From Streptomyces anulatus (GTDB taxonomy: Bacteria; Actinomycetota; Actinomycetes; Streptomycetales; Streptomycetaceae): a DNA stretch of 64,000 nt. A program made the translations under genes and the position numbers. Positions within the stretch are counted from its first letter, which is position 1. Each line of letters starts with the position of its first letter. The notes beneath the pieces are model-generated. The model had not been told where the DNA came from and made no database searches. It worked only from the letters and a program-made list of their open reading frames with translations. The stretch spans positions 186,001-250,000 of the forward strand of contig NZ_JOEZ01000003.1 in NCBI RefSeq assembly GCF_000721175.1, written 5' to 3'. Shown here piece after piece: positions 8,434 to 16,390 of the stretch.

Positions 8434-10752
8434 TCACCTTCCTCCGGTGTCGGGCCGGGGCTCGGCGGGCCGGCGCGCCTGGGTCTGCCGGCGGGTCTGC
8501 AACTGCTGGCGGATCAGTTCGAGGCTGCGGACGACGGCGCCGACCTCGTCCTGGTAGCGGGGGTAGTGCACGGTCTTGAGGTCTCCGTCGGCGAGCTTTT
8601 CGGCGCCGGCCGCGAGGGCCCGCAGGGGCCGTACGACGACGAGGTGGATCCAGCCCAGGCAGACCACGATCAGGGCGAGGCCGAGCAGACTGGCGAGCAC
8701 GCTGCGGTCCTCGCGCTCGTAGGCGGTGATCTCGAACTGGGCGGCGTTCTGCCAGCTCACGACGGTCCAGCCGAGGTCGGAGGCGACGCCGCCGCCGGTG
8801 AACGGCGCCGCGGCCGCCACGGTGACGGCGCCACCGTCCCGGACGAGCAGGCCGTTCTCCACGGGTCCGGCGCCCACCTGCACATTGGCGGCGCGCACCA
8901 GGTCGGGCAGCACGTCGTTCGGCAGCCCCTCGAAGGCCAGGAAACCGTCGCTGGCGGCGAGGGTCCGCGCTTCGGTGTTCACGATCCGGACCTCGCCGAG
9001 GCCGGGCCGCTTCAGCAGCGAGTTGAGGAACTCCACCCGCACCTCGCCGACGAGGGTCATGCCCTCGTGCTCCGGCACGGGCGCCCCGGCCTGGACGACG
9101 GGCTTATTCTCCCCCTTGCCGGAGACGCGTACCAGTGACGGGTCCTTCTCCGTGCTCCACGGGTGGGGGTCGCCGCCGGCCCGGGCGACGACCTCGCCGT
9201 CCTTGCCGACGACGTACAGCGCCTGGTAGCGGGTGTGCTCCCGCAGGGCGTTCGTCAGCAGGGTCTCGGTGGCGGCGGGGTCGTCGGTGTCGAGCAGGCG
9301 CGAGGTGGAGACGAGGTCGGCCTGGGCCTCGTTGAGGGCCCGGCGGGCCCGGTCGGCGACCAGGTCGGTGCGGTCGCGCTGGTCGTTGACCATGACGGCG
9401 GGGATGCTGACGGTCCCGTCCGTGCGGTTGAGCAGGAACCCGACGGGGACGCACCACAGCAGCAGGAGAACCGCCGTCAGCGCCAGCGGCCCGCGCGCAC
9501 CGCCCCGGAACCGGCCGGCCGGCCGGGCGTCGGCACCGTCCGCGGAGCTCGCGCCGCTGAGCTGGCCGCGGATGTGCTCCAGCGCGGAGCCGATGCGGGC
9601 GGCCTCGCCCCAGCGGGGCACCGTGACCGGGCGGATCAGGTCGCCGCGGGCGAGCCGGCGGGATTCCAGGAACAGTCCGAGCAGCGGACGTTGCACGGTC
9701 ATCCACAGCACGCCGACCGCGAGCAGTCCGAGCAGGACCAGGGCGCCCGCCGCGAGCAGCCCGAAGAGCTGGCGGTTGTCCTCGGCGAGGGTCTGCTGCT
9801 GGACCACGGGAAGCATGGCGACGACGGTGAGACCGAGGCCGGCGGCGACGCTCTCCCCGTCATCCGGGTCGGAGGCGGCGAGGGAGGCGTACCCCGCGGT
9901 GGCGACACGCCCGTTGTAGTCCCCGCCCAGCAGGGTTCCGCTGACCCCGGGGTAGCCGCGGGAACCGGGCTCCCGGGCGCTGATGGGGTTCTGCTCGGTC
10001 TCCTCGGCGGCCTGGTCGGACAGCCGGGTCATCTGCTTCTGCAGGAAGGTGAGTTCCTTGCGCTCCGCGTCCGAGTTGAGCGCCTCGGACTGCTCGAAGC
10101 CGGCGGTGGCGAGGATCTCGCCGCCCCGCGCGACGACGGCCATGCTGCGGAACGGGCCCAGGTTGATGGGGGGCACGGAGAGGCTGTTGGAGGCGATCAG
10201 CAGCTGCTGCGCCCCTTGATTCCCGTCCAGCACGGCCATCGTCATCAGGCGTACGTCGCCGGTCTCCAGCCGCACCATGCGCGGGGTGAGCGCCCGGTCA
10301 CCGGTGAGGACGTCCTTGTCCAGCCAGGCGAGCGGGATGCGCTCCCCGCGGGCGGCGAGTACTTTGCCGCTCTCCAGGTCCAGCACCGTGGTGCCGGTCC
10401 ATTTCTGGTACGCCTTGCTCAGGTCTGACAGAACGCGCTCGGGGTCCGCCGGACCGTCCGAGTTCAGTGCGGTGGCGGTGCGTTCGAGGTCCGTGACCCG
10501 CTCGTCGATCGAGGCGCGCAGGGCGATGGCGCCGTCCTGGGCGAAGTACTGCTGAGAGGAGAGCACCGCCTTCGGCACGACCGGTTCCGCGTTCGGCCCC
10601 AGGACCTTGGCCGTGAGGCCCGCGAGGGCGAGGATCAGTACGCACAGCAACGCGATCGGCGGCCGGATGCCGCCCAACAGCGGCATGTCCGCGCGTCTGC
10701 GGCTGCGCCGCCGGCCTTTCGGCACGAGGGGCGCGGCAGGAGTCGATGTCAC
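8434..10752 (-). CDS. Membrane protein with two sensor-HAMP units, in the PGA operon
   Basis: A 772-residue protein built from two similar halves. Each half has a membrane helix, an extracytoplasmic region of about 270 or 220 residues, a second helix and a HAMP-like segment (RPLLGLFLESRRLARGDLIR in the first half; RPLRALAAGAEKLADGDLK in the second). No kinase, cyclase, chemotaxis or PP2C output domain follows either HAMP. It may pass an envelope signal straight to the PgsB/PgsC complex, or act as a scaffold. It precedes pgsB by 6 nt, so a role in polymer synthesis is inferred from position. GTG 10752 is preceded by AAGGAAG. The 143 nt upstream could hold its own promoter. Confidence 0.75.
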   Translation of the reverse strand: MTSTPAAPLVPKGRRRSRRRADMPLLGGIRPPIALLCVLILALAGLTAKVLGPNAEPVVPKAVLSSQQYFAQDGAIALRASIDERVTDLERTATALNSDGPADPERVLSDLSKAYQKWTGTTVLDLESGKVLAARGERIPLAWLDKDVLTGDRALTPRMVRLETGDVRLMTMAVLDGNQGAQQLLIASNSLSVPPINLGPFRSMAVVARGGEILATAGFEQSEALNSDAERKELTFLQKQMTRLSDQAAEETEQNPISAREPGSRGYPGVSGTLLGGDYNGRVATAGYASLAASDPDDGESVAAGLGLTVVAMLPVVQQQTLAEDNRQLFGLLAAGALVLLGLLAVGVLWMTVQRPLLGLFLESRRLARGDLIRPVTVPRWGEAARIGSALEHIRGQLSGASSADGADARPAGRFRGGARGPLALTAVLLLLWCVPVGFLLNRTDGTVSIPAVMVNDQRDRTDLVADRARRALNEAQADLVSTSRLLDTDDPAATETLLTNALREHTRYQALYVVGKDGEVVARAGGDPHPWSTEKDPSLVRVSGKGENKPVVQAGAPVPEHEGMTLVGEVRVEFLNSLLKRPGLGEVRIVNTEARTLAASDGFLAFEGLPNDVLPDLVRAANVQVGAGPVENGLLVRDGGAVTVAAAAPFTGGGVASDLGWTVVSWQNAAQFEITAYEREDRSVLASLLGLALIVVCLGWIHLVVVRPLRALAAGAEKLADGDLKTVHYPRYQDEVGAVVRSLELIRQQLQTRRQTQARRPAEPRPDTGGR

Positions 10753-10895
10753 CGGTTTTCTTCCTTGGTCGCTGCGGGTGCATCAGTGCCCGGAGGAAGC
10801 ACCGCTGTCGCGTGGCTGCGAGACGCTGTCACAGAAAAGACTGATAAGCACCTAATAGGTTGTGCCTGTCAGTGCGCAGAAAAGTGTGGGCCTGG

Positions 10896-12098
10896 TCACT
10901 TCTCCAGCGGCAGGCGCTTCAGGCCGTCACCGCCCGGCGTTCCCCGGTTGTAGAGGAAGCCGCGCGTGCGGTCCTCGGCCAGCCGGTAGCGGGCGATCCG
11001 GTCGGCGGACAGCCCGTCGGGGTTCTCCAGCGCCTGCTGTACGTCCACCAGTCGGAGGTCCTCGACCGCGCCCTCGGGGGCCTTCTCCCCGGGCTCGATC
11101 TCGGGCGGGATGTCCACCAGTGTGGTGCGGTAGCGGGCGGAGACGTCCCAGCCGTCGGCGGTCTCGTGGAACTCGAACCAGCCGATGGCCCCCTCCTCGG
11201 TGAGCCCGGTCGGCGAGGAGTGCCTGGCCACCTGGTTGCCGAGGCCGTAGGCGACCCAGGTGCCGTTGACCTTCTGGATCGGCTGCACCACGTGCGCGTG
11301 ATGCCCGATCACCAGGTCGACGTCGGTCTCCTCGGTGAGCCGCTGGGCCATGTCCAACTGCGGGACGCTCGGCTCGTTGTAATGTTCCAGGCCCCAGTGC
11401 AGGGAGAGCAGGACCACCTCGGCGCCCTGGTCGCGGGCCCGCTTCTCGGCCTTCTTGACCTCGTCCGTGCTGGAACGGTTGAAGGCCCAGCTCTGCTTCT
11501 TGGGAGTGGGGTTGAGGAACGACTCCCAGGAGTACGAGAGGTGGGCCACCTTGACGCCGTTGACGTCGAGGATATTGATCTGCTCTGCTTCCTTCGGCGT
11601 CCGCGCCGACCCGCTGTGCCCGAGGCCCACCTTGTCCATGGCGTCCAGCGTGCGCCGCACAGCTTTCAGTCCGTGGTCGAAGGTGTGATTGGAGGCTGTC
11701 GAGCAGGTGTCGTACCCGACGTCCTTCAGGCCGGTCAGGATCTGCGGCGGAACCAGGAATTCCGGGTACCCCTGGAACGGCCCCTTGGGCTTTCCGACGG
11801 GCGTCTCCATGTGACAGATCGCGAGGTCGGCCTTGCTGATCACGGGCTTCACCCCGGCGAGCAGCGGCCCGAAGTCCAGTCCGGCCTCCCCGCGCCCGCT
11901 CTTCCCGGCGTCCTTGGCGGCCTGCTCGACCAGCTCGGGATGGATGAGGACGTCGCCGGCCGCGGCGACGGTGAAGCTGCGGCCGCCGGCCTTGGCCTCG
12001 GGTTGCGCGGGCTCGGAGCCGCACGACACGGTCAGGCCGACGGCTGTCGCCAGGAGAGCCAACGAACGACCCATACCGAGAGAATTACGGAATGTCAC
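10896..12098 (-). CDS. pgsA: CapA/PgsA family lipoprotein (poly-gamma-glutamate export/elongation)
   Basis: About 400 residues. A signal sequence with a lipobox-like LTVSC is followed by a CapA calcineurin-like phosphoesterase fold: AAAGDVLIHPE, the CHMETPVG region, TASNHTFDHG, LHWGLEHYNEPS and IGHHAHVVQP carry the conserved metal-site residues. In Bacillus PgsA/CapA is needed with PgsB and PgsC for making and exporting the polymer. It heads the minus-strand gene set. The start is uncertain: GTG 12098 gives the longest form, but ATG 12074 (MGRSLALLATAVGL) gives a more typical lipoprotein signal and avoids overlap with the divergent gene. Confidence 0.85.
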   Translation of the reverse strand: MTFRNSLGMGRSLALLATAVGLTVSCGSEPAQPEAKAGGRSFTVAAAGDVLIHPELVEQAAKDAGKSGRGEAGLDFGPLLAGVKPVISKADLAICHMETPVGKPKGPFQGYPEFLVPPQILTGLKDVGYDTCSTASNHTFDHGLKAVRRTLDAMDKVGLGHSGSARTPKEAEQINILDVNGVKVAHLSYSWESFLNPTPKKQSWAFNRSSTDEVKKAEKRARDQGAEVVLLSLHWGLEHYNEPSVPQLDMAQRLTEETDVDLVIGHHAHVVQPIQKVNGTWVAYGLGNQVARHSSPTGLTEEGAIGWFEFHETADGWDVSARYRTTLVDIPPEIEPGEKAPEGAVEDLRLVDVQQALENPDGLSADRIARYRLAEDRTRGFLYNRGTPGGDGLKRLPLEK

Positions 12099-12112
12099 TG
12101 AGTCATACTTAC

Positions 12113-13087
12113 ATGAGCCTCACACCCGACCATCGGATTGTCATCACGGGATGGTCACGGTTGCTGCGCATTTTCATCCCGGTAGGTTTGCTCCTGGTGC
12201 TGGTGGGCTGTCAGGCCGATACGCCCCCGAATTCGGAGGATTCCGTTCCGCGCGCCCGGGAACTGGTCGACCTGCGCAGCCGCGTCCTCGGATACACGGC
12301 GGAGTTCCGCGCCGACTCTCCCTACCGTCCGCCCGGCAAGGCGCAGCGCGCGCGGCTGGCGAAGGCCGTCGGAAGCCTGCTGTCGGGTGACGCCCAGGAC
12401 GCGGAACGGCAGCTCGCCCCTCTCGGCCTCGGCCTCACCCGCCTCACCGACACCGACTCGGGCCGCCGTTACGACGAGATCGCCGCCACCGGAGGTGGCG
12501 AGAGCACCCGCTGGGGCCGCCTCTACCTGAACGCCGACTCCACCGTCCGCTGGAACGCCCAGGTTCCGCACCCCGTCTCCGACCGCGACACGGAGGCCCT
12601 CGGCGTCAGGCTCCTGGAGCAGAACCCCGGCGGTGCTCTCGTCCTCGCCGGCGCCCACCGCCGGGCCGGCGAGGACGGCGCGGCCGATGTCGCCCACCGC
12701 GAGGACAGCGCGTTCCAGACGATCGTCGTGGAGCTGCAGAAGCGCGGGGTGCCCGGTGTTCAGCTGCACGGTTTCTCCGACTCCTCCGACCGTCCCTACG
12801 ACGCCGTCGTCTCCACCGGCGCCGTCGAGACGGCGCCCGCCGAGGTGGTTGCCATGGCCGACCGCATGGACGACGACGGGCTGCGGGTCTGCCGGGCCTG
12901 GAACGCGCGCTGCCCGCTGGAGGGCAGGGCCAACGTTCAGGGCCGCTCGGCGGAGCGCGAACACGCCGGCTTCGTCCACGTCGAGCTGGCCCGGCACGCC
13001 CGCGCGGACGACGGCCGCGACGCCGAGGAGGCCGCCGACGCCCTCGCCGGGCTGGTCGTGGCGTGGACATCCGGCAGTTCGTCGTAG
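12113..13087 (+). CDS. Lipoprotein of unknown function divergent from capA
   Basis: About 324 residues. The N-terminus has a hydrophobic stretch ending in LVLVGC, a good lipobox, so it should be a lipoprotein. The rest is soluble. Several histidines lie in conserved-looking settings: QVPHPVSDRDTEA, LVLAGAHRRAGEDG, DVAHREDSAF, QLHGFSD and a late GFVHVELARHA. This resembles the scattered His/Glu metal sites of N-formylglutamate amidohydrolase or PGA-hydrolase-type amidases, but I cannot assign it firmly. Its divergence from the PGA genes suggests an extracytoplasmic role in processing the polymer. An in-frame ATG at 12092 would overlap the longest capA start by 7 nt, so the start is uncertain. 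Confidence 0.65.
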   Translation: MSLTPDHRIVITGWSRLLRIFIPVGLLLVLVGCQADTPPNSEDSVPRARELVDLRSRVLGYTAEFRADSPYRPPGKAQRARLAKAVGSLLSGDAQDAERQLAPLGLGLTRLTDTDSGRRYDEIAATGGGESTRWGRLYLNADSTVRWNAQVPHPVSDRDTEALGVRLLEQNPGGALVLAGAHRRAGEDGAADVAHREDSAFQTIVVELQKRGVPGVQLHGFSDSSDRPYDAVVSTGAVETAPAEVVAMADRMDDDGLRVCRAWNARCPLEGRANVQGRSAEREHAGFVHVELARHARADDGRDAEEAADALAGLVVAWTSGSSS

Positions 13088-13107
13088 GCCCTCGGGCCAG
13101 GTGCCTT

Positions 13108-14784
13108 CTACGCGCCTGCTCCGAGGGTGATGTCCCGTCCCTGCCCCTGCCTCTGTCCCTGTCCTTGTCCCGGCTTCTGTTCCTGCGGGATTCCCCTGGT
13201 CCTGTCGTCGCGGAGTTCGGCGGGCAGGAGGACGTCGGGGAAGGACTGATAGCAGACCGGGCGCAGCCAGCGTTCCACGGCGAGGGTGCCGACGCTCGTC
13301 GTTCCGGGGGAGCTCGTCGCGGGCCACGGCCCTCCGTGCACCATCGTGTGGCAGACCGCGACGCCGGTGGGCCAGCCGCCCCACAGGACGCGGCCCGCCC
13401 GCTCCTCCAGCACCGGCAGCAGCTCCAGGGCCGTCGCGCGGTCGGCGTCCGTTCCGTGCAGGGTCGCCGTCAGCTGCCCCTCCAATTCCTCCAGCAGGCG
13501 CAGGAGTTCTTCCGTACCGGACCAGCGCACGACGAGCCCCGCGGCACCGAACACCTCACCGGTCAGGTCCTCGTGCGCGCCGTAGGTGGCCGCGTCGCAC
13601 TCCAGGACCACGGGGGCCGGTGCGTAGGGGCCGGGCCCGGCCGTGCCACGGGCCACCTCCCGTACACCGGCGACGGTCTCCCACCGGCGTACGCCCTCGG
13701 TGCAGGCCCAGGCGATGTCCGGGGTGAGCATGACCTGCCCCTCCGCGGCCTTCACGGTCCGGGCCACCGCCGAGAGGAAGACGTCGCCCGCCGGCCCGGC
13801 GGGCAGCAGCAGGAGGCCCGGGTTCGTGCAGAACTGCCCCGCGCCGTTGGTCAGTGACGTCACGTACGCCTCCGCCGCCGGCTCCGGTTCGGCGAGGGCC
13901 CCGTCGAGCATGATCACGGGATTGACCGCGGACATCTCGGCGTGGACCGGGATGGGAACCGGCCGCGACCGGCCGGCGGCGACCAGCGCCAGCCCGCCCG
14001 TCCGGGAGCCGGTGAAGCCCACCGCGGTGATCCGTGGATCGCCGACCAGGGCGAGGCCGACAGCGTGGCCCCGGCCCACCAGCAGGGAGAACACCCCGGC
14101 CGGCATGCCGGTGCGCGCGGCGGCGGCCGTGACTGCGCGGGCCACCGCCTCACCGGTGCCCGGGTGTGCGGGGTGCGCCTTGACCACCACAGGGCAGCCG
14201 GCGGCCAGCGCGGACGCGGTGTCGCCGCCCGCGACCGAGAACGCCAGCGGGAAGTTGCTCGCACCGAACACGGCCACCGGGCCGAGGGGGATGCGCCGGA
14301 GCCGCACGTCGGTGCCCGAGGGCCCGGAGTCGATCCGGGCGCCGAGTGCCGTACCGCTCCTGACCAGATCGGCGAAGAGGCGCAACTGGTCGCAGGTGCG
14401 CGCCCGTTCACCGGTCAGCCGGGCCGCCGGGAGCCCGGTCTCCCGGGCCGCGAGCTCCAGCAGGGCGTCGCCGAGCGCCTCGATGCCCTCCGCGCAGGCG
14501 TCGAGGAAGGCCGCCCGGCGCCCGGGCGGCAGTGCGCGGAAGGCGCGGGCGTCCGCCGCGGCGAGCCGGGCCGCCTCGGCGACCTGTTCCGCCGAGGCGT
14601 CCCGGTGCGGAGGGCCGAAGGGTTCACCGGTCGCGGCGGCGATCGCGTGCCAGGCGTCCCCGGTGCCGGGGGCCTCACGGCCGGCCAGGAGTGAGTGCCC
14701 GGTCAGGAGCGAGTGCCCGGGCGGAGACGGGTGCCCCGGGAAGGGCGGGTGTCCGGGCGGAACTGGGTTGTCGGTCGGATTCAC
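13108..14784 (-). CDS. 2-oxoglutarate semialdehyde dehydrogenase (aldehyde dehydrogenase family)
   Basis: A 558-residue aldehyde dehydrogenase-family enzyme. Visible motifs are GASNFPLAFSVAGGDTASAL (the cofactor region typical of the 2-oxoglutarate semialdehyde dehydrogenase group), GFTGSRTGG, HAEMSAVNP (general-base Glu) and GQFCTNPG (nucleophile C319). It would oxidise 2-oxoglutarate semialdehyde, the product of the hydroxyproline route encoded divergently, to 2-oxoglutarate. The first 35 residues are an odd repeat of PGHP and GHSLLTGHSLLAG units and the tail is a GQGQGQRQGQG run, both probably from replication slippage; the native start may be nearer the second GHSLL. GGGAGA precedes GTG 14784. 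A GntR-type element lies upstream. Confidence 0.85.
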   Translation of the reverse strand: MNPTDNPVPPGHPPFPGHPSPPGHSLLTGHSLLAGREAPGTGDAWHAIAAATGEPFGPPHRDASAEQVAEAARLAAADARAFRALPPGRRAAFLDACAEGIEALGDALLELAARETGLPAARLTGERARTCDQLRLFADLVRSGTALGARIDSGPSGTDVRLRRIPLGPVAVFGASNFPLAFSVAGGDTASALAAGCPVVVKAHPAHPGTGEAVARAVTAAAARTGMPAGVFSLLVGRGHAVGLALVGDPRITAVGFTGSRTGGLALVAAGRSRPVPIPVHAEMSAVNPVIMLDGALAEPEPAAEAYVTSLTNGAGQFCTNPGLLLLPAGPAGDVFLSAVARTVKAAEGQVMLTPDIAWACTEGVRRWETVAGVREVARGTAGPGPYAPAPVVLECDAATYGAHEDLTGEVFGAAGLVVRWSGTEELLRLLEELEGQLTATLHGTDADRATALELLPVLEERAGRVLWGGWPTGVAVCHTMVHGGPWPATSSPGTTSVGTLAVERWLRPVCYQSFPDVLLPAELRDDRTRGIPQEQKPGQGQGQRQGQGRDITLGAGA

Positions 14785-14884
14785 GGCGATGCGTCTCCCT
14801 GTGCGCGCCGGTGGGCGGCGCGCCGTCGTCGGGTGCCCGGGTGAAAGTCACCGGGGCGGCGGCGTTGTCCTCGGGTCGTCCGGA

Positions 14885-14918
14885 TGTATAGCCTAAGCAA
14901 TGGCATGTGACATTGCAC
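14885..14918. promoter_or_regulatory. Shared operator between the aldehyde dehydrogenase and hydroxyproline dehydrogenase genes
   Basis: ATGTGACATTGCAC (14905-14918, plus strand) contains the palindromic core ATGT-G-ACAT. The same sequence with one mismatch occurs before the importer operon, and shorter matches occur before the gntR and collagenase genes. A minus-strand -10-like TATACA lies at 14890-14885, so a regulator bound here would cover the -35 region of the dehydrogenase promoter. It lies about 50 nt before the plus-strand start at 14970. Confidence 0.6.
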
Positions 14919-14969
14919 TACCGGTTGCCGTGAAGGCGCCGTGGCCGTGAACGGCACTGAGGGGTGGCC

Positions 14970-16130
14970 ATGAAAGTCGTAGTCGTCGGCGCGGGCATCG
15001 TGGGCGCCGCCTGCGCGTTCCACGCCGCCGCGGCGGGCCTCGACGTCACGGTCCTCGACCGGGGCCCCGTCGGCGCGGGCACGACCAGCCGAGGGGAGGG
15101 CAACATCCTCCTCTCCGACAAGGAGCCGGGACCCGAACTGGAACTGGCCCGGCTCAGCCGTGACCTGTGGGACGAGGCCGGTGAGGAACTCGGAGCGGAG
15201 GCCGTCGAGTTCGAGGCCAAGGGCGGCCTCGTCGTCGCGAGCACGCCCGACGCCCTCACCGCCCTGCACGCGTTCGCCGCACGCCAGGCGGCGGCCGGCG
15301 TCCGCACCGAACCGGTCGAACGCGTCCGCGACCTCGAACCGCATGCCGCGCCCGGCCTCCCCGGTGGCGTCCACTACCCGCAGGACGCCCAGGTGCAGCC
15401 CGTCCTCGCGGCGGCCGGACTGCTGCGCGCCGCGGTCCGGCGCGGCGCCCGGACGCGCACCGGCGAGGCCGCCGCCGCGGTCACCGGAGCCGACGGCCGG
15501 ATCACCGGGGTGCGCACCGCCGACGGCACGGTGCTGCCCGCCGACGCCGTGGTGAACGCCGCGGGCACCTGGGGCGGTGAGGTCGGCCGCCGGCTCGGCG
15601 TCCCCGTCGAGATCCTGCCGCGCCGGGGCTTCGTCCTCGTCACCGAGCCGCTGCCGCCGATGATCCGGCACAAGGTCTACTCCGCCGACTACGTCGCCAA
15701 CGTCGCCTCCAGCGACGAGGGGCTGGAGACCTCGTGCGTCGTCGAGGGCACCCGCGCGGGCACCATCCTGATCGGCGCCAGCCGCGAACGCGTCGGCTTC
15801 GACACCGCGATGAACCCGGCCGTGGTGACCGCGCTCGCCGCCCAGGCGTGCCGCCTCTTCCCGTTCCTGCGCGGCGTCCACCTGATCCGTGCCTACCGGG
15901 GCTTCCGGCCGTACTGCCCGGACCATCTGCCGGTCATCGGGCCGGACCCCCGCGTCCCCGGCGTCGTCCACGCGTGCGGCCACGAGGGCGCCGGCATCGG
16001 CCTCGCCCCCGGAACCGGCGCCCTGGTCACCGCCCATCTGCTCGGCCGACCGTGGCGCGGTGCCGATCCGGCCGCCCACACCGGCCTGCTGCCCGACCGA
16101 TTCCTCACCCCCGGAGGTGTGCCGAAGTGA
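14970..16130 (+). CDS. D-hydroxyproline dehydrogenase, FAD-dependent DAO-family subunit
   Basis: A 386-residue D-amino-acid-oxidase-fold flavoprotein. It has an N-terminal dinucleotide motif VVVGAGIVGAACA, the GTTSRGEGN loop, VNAAGTWGGEVG and a C-terminal HACGHEGAGIGLAPGTG flavin motif. With the ferredoxin-like and pyridine-nucleotide oxidoreductase-like proteins that follow, it matches the three-part D-hydroxyproline dehydrogenases that turn cis-4-hydroxy-D-proline into 1-pyrroline-4-hydroxy-2-carboxylate. ATG 14970 is preferred over GTG 14964 because GAGGGG lies 6 nt before it. Its stop overlaps the next start by 4 nt. Sarcosine- or glycine-oxidase activity would be the alternative reading of the fold alone. 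Confidence 0.85.
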   Translation: MKVVVVGAGIVGAACAFHAAAAGLDVTVLDRGPVGAGTTSRGEGNILLSDKEPGPELELARLSRDLWDEAGEELGAEAVEFEAKGGLVVASTPDALTALHAFAARQAAAGVRTEPVERVRDLEPHAAPGLPGGVHYPQDAQVQPVLAAAGLLRAAVRRGARTRTGEAAAAVTGADGRITGVRTADGTVLPADAVVNAAGTWGGEVGRRLGVPVEILPRRGFVLVTEPLPPMIRHKVYSADYVANVASSDEGLETSCVVEGTRAGTILIGASRERVGFDTAMNPAVVTALAAQACRLFPFLRGVHLIRAYRGFRPYCPDHLPVIGPDPRVPGVVHACGHEGAGIGLAPGTGALVTAHLLGRPWRGADPAAHTGLLPDRFLTPGGVPK

Positions 16131-16390
16131 CCGCAGCGACCGCGTTCACCGTGGACGGCGAGCCATTGCCGTTCATCCCCGGACAGACCCTGGCCGCCGC
16201 GCTCGTCGCCTCGGGCCGGGTCGCCTGGCGGACCACCCGGGGCGGGCAGCGGCCCCGCGGGATCTTCTGCGGGATCGGCGTCTGTCACGACTGCCTGGTG
16301 ACCGTCGACGGCACGGGCGGGCAGCGCGCCTGTCTGGTCCAGGCCCGCGCCGGCATGGCCGTCACGACCGGGGAGACCGACGATGAGTGA
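16127..16390 (+). CDS. [2Fe-2S] ferredoxin-like subunit of D-hydroxyproline dehydrogenase
   Basis: An 87-residue protein with the small-subunit [2Fe-2S] pattern: FTVDGEPLPFIPGQTLAAAL start, then CGIGVCHDC and a fourth Cys in GGQRACL. Such small proteins bridge electrons between the two flavoproteins in heterotrimeric sarcosine- and hydroxyproline-dehydrogenase complexes. GTG 16127 overlaps the stop of the previous gene (GTGA), and its own stop overlaps the next ATG by 8 nt, so the three subunits are probably made in step. Confidence 0.88.
   Translation: MTAATAFTVDGEPLPFIPGQTLAAALVASGRVAWRTTRGGQRPRGIFCGIGVCHDCLVTVDGTGGQRACLVQARAGMAVTTGETDDE

Noticed and set aside
6832..9138. 768-codon plus-strand frame over the pgsB and HAMP genes
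   Set aside because: Antisense to genes with clear motifs; its composition (many VDHHxx, GDDQVxx) is typical of complement-frame translation.
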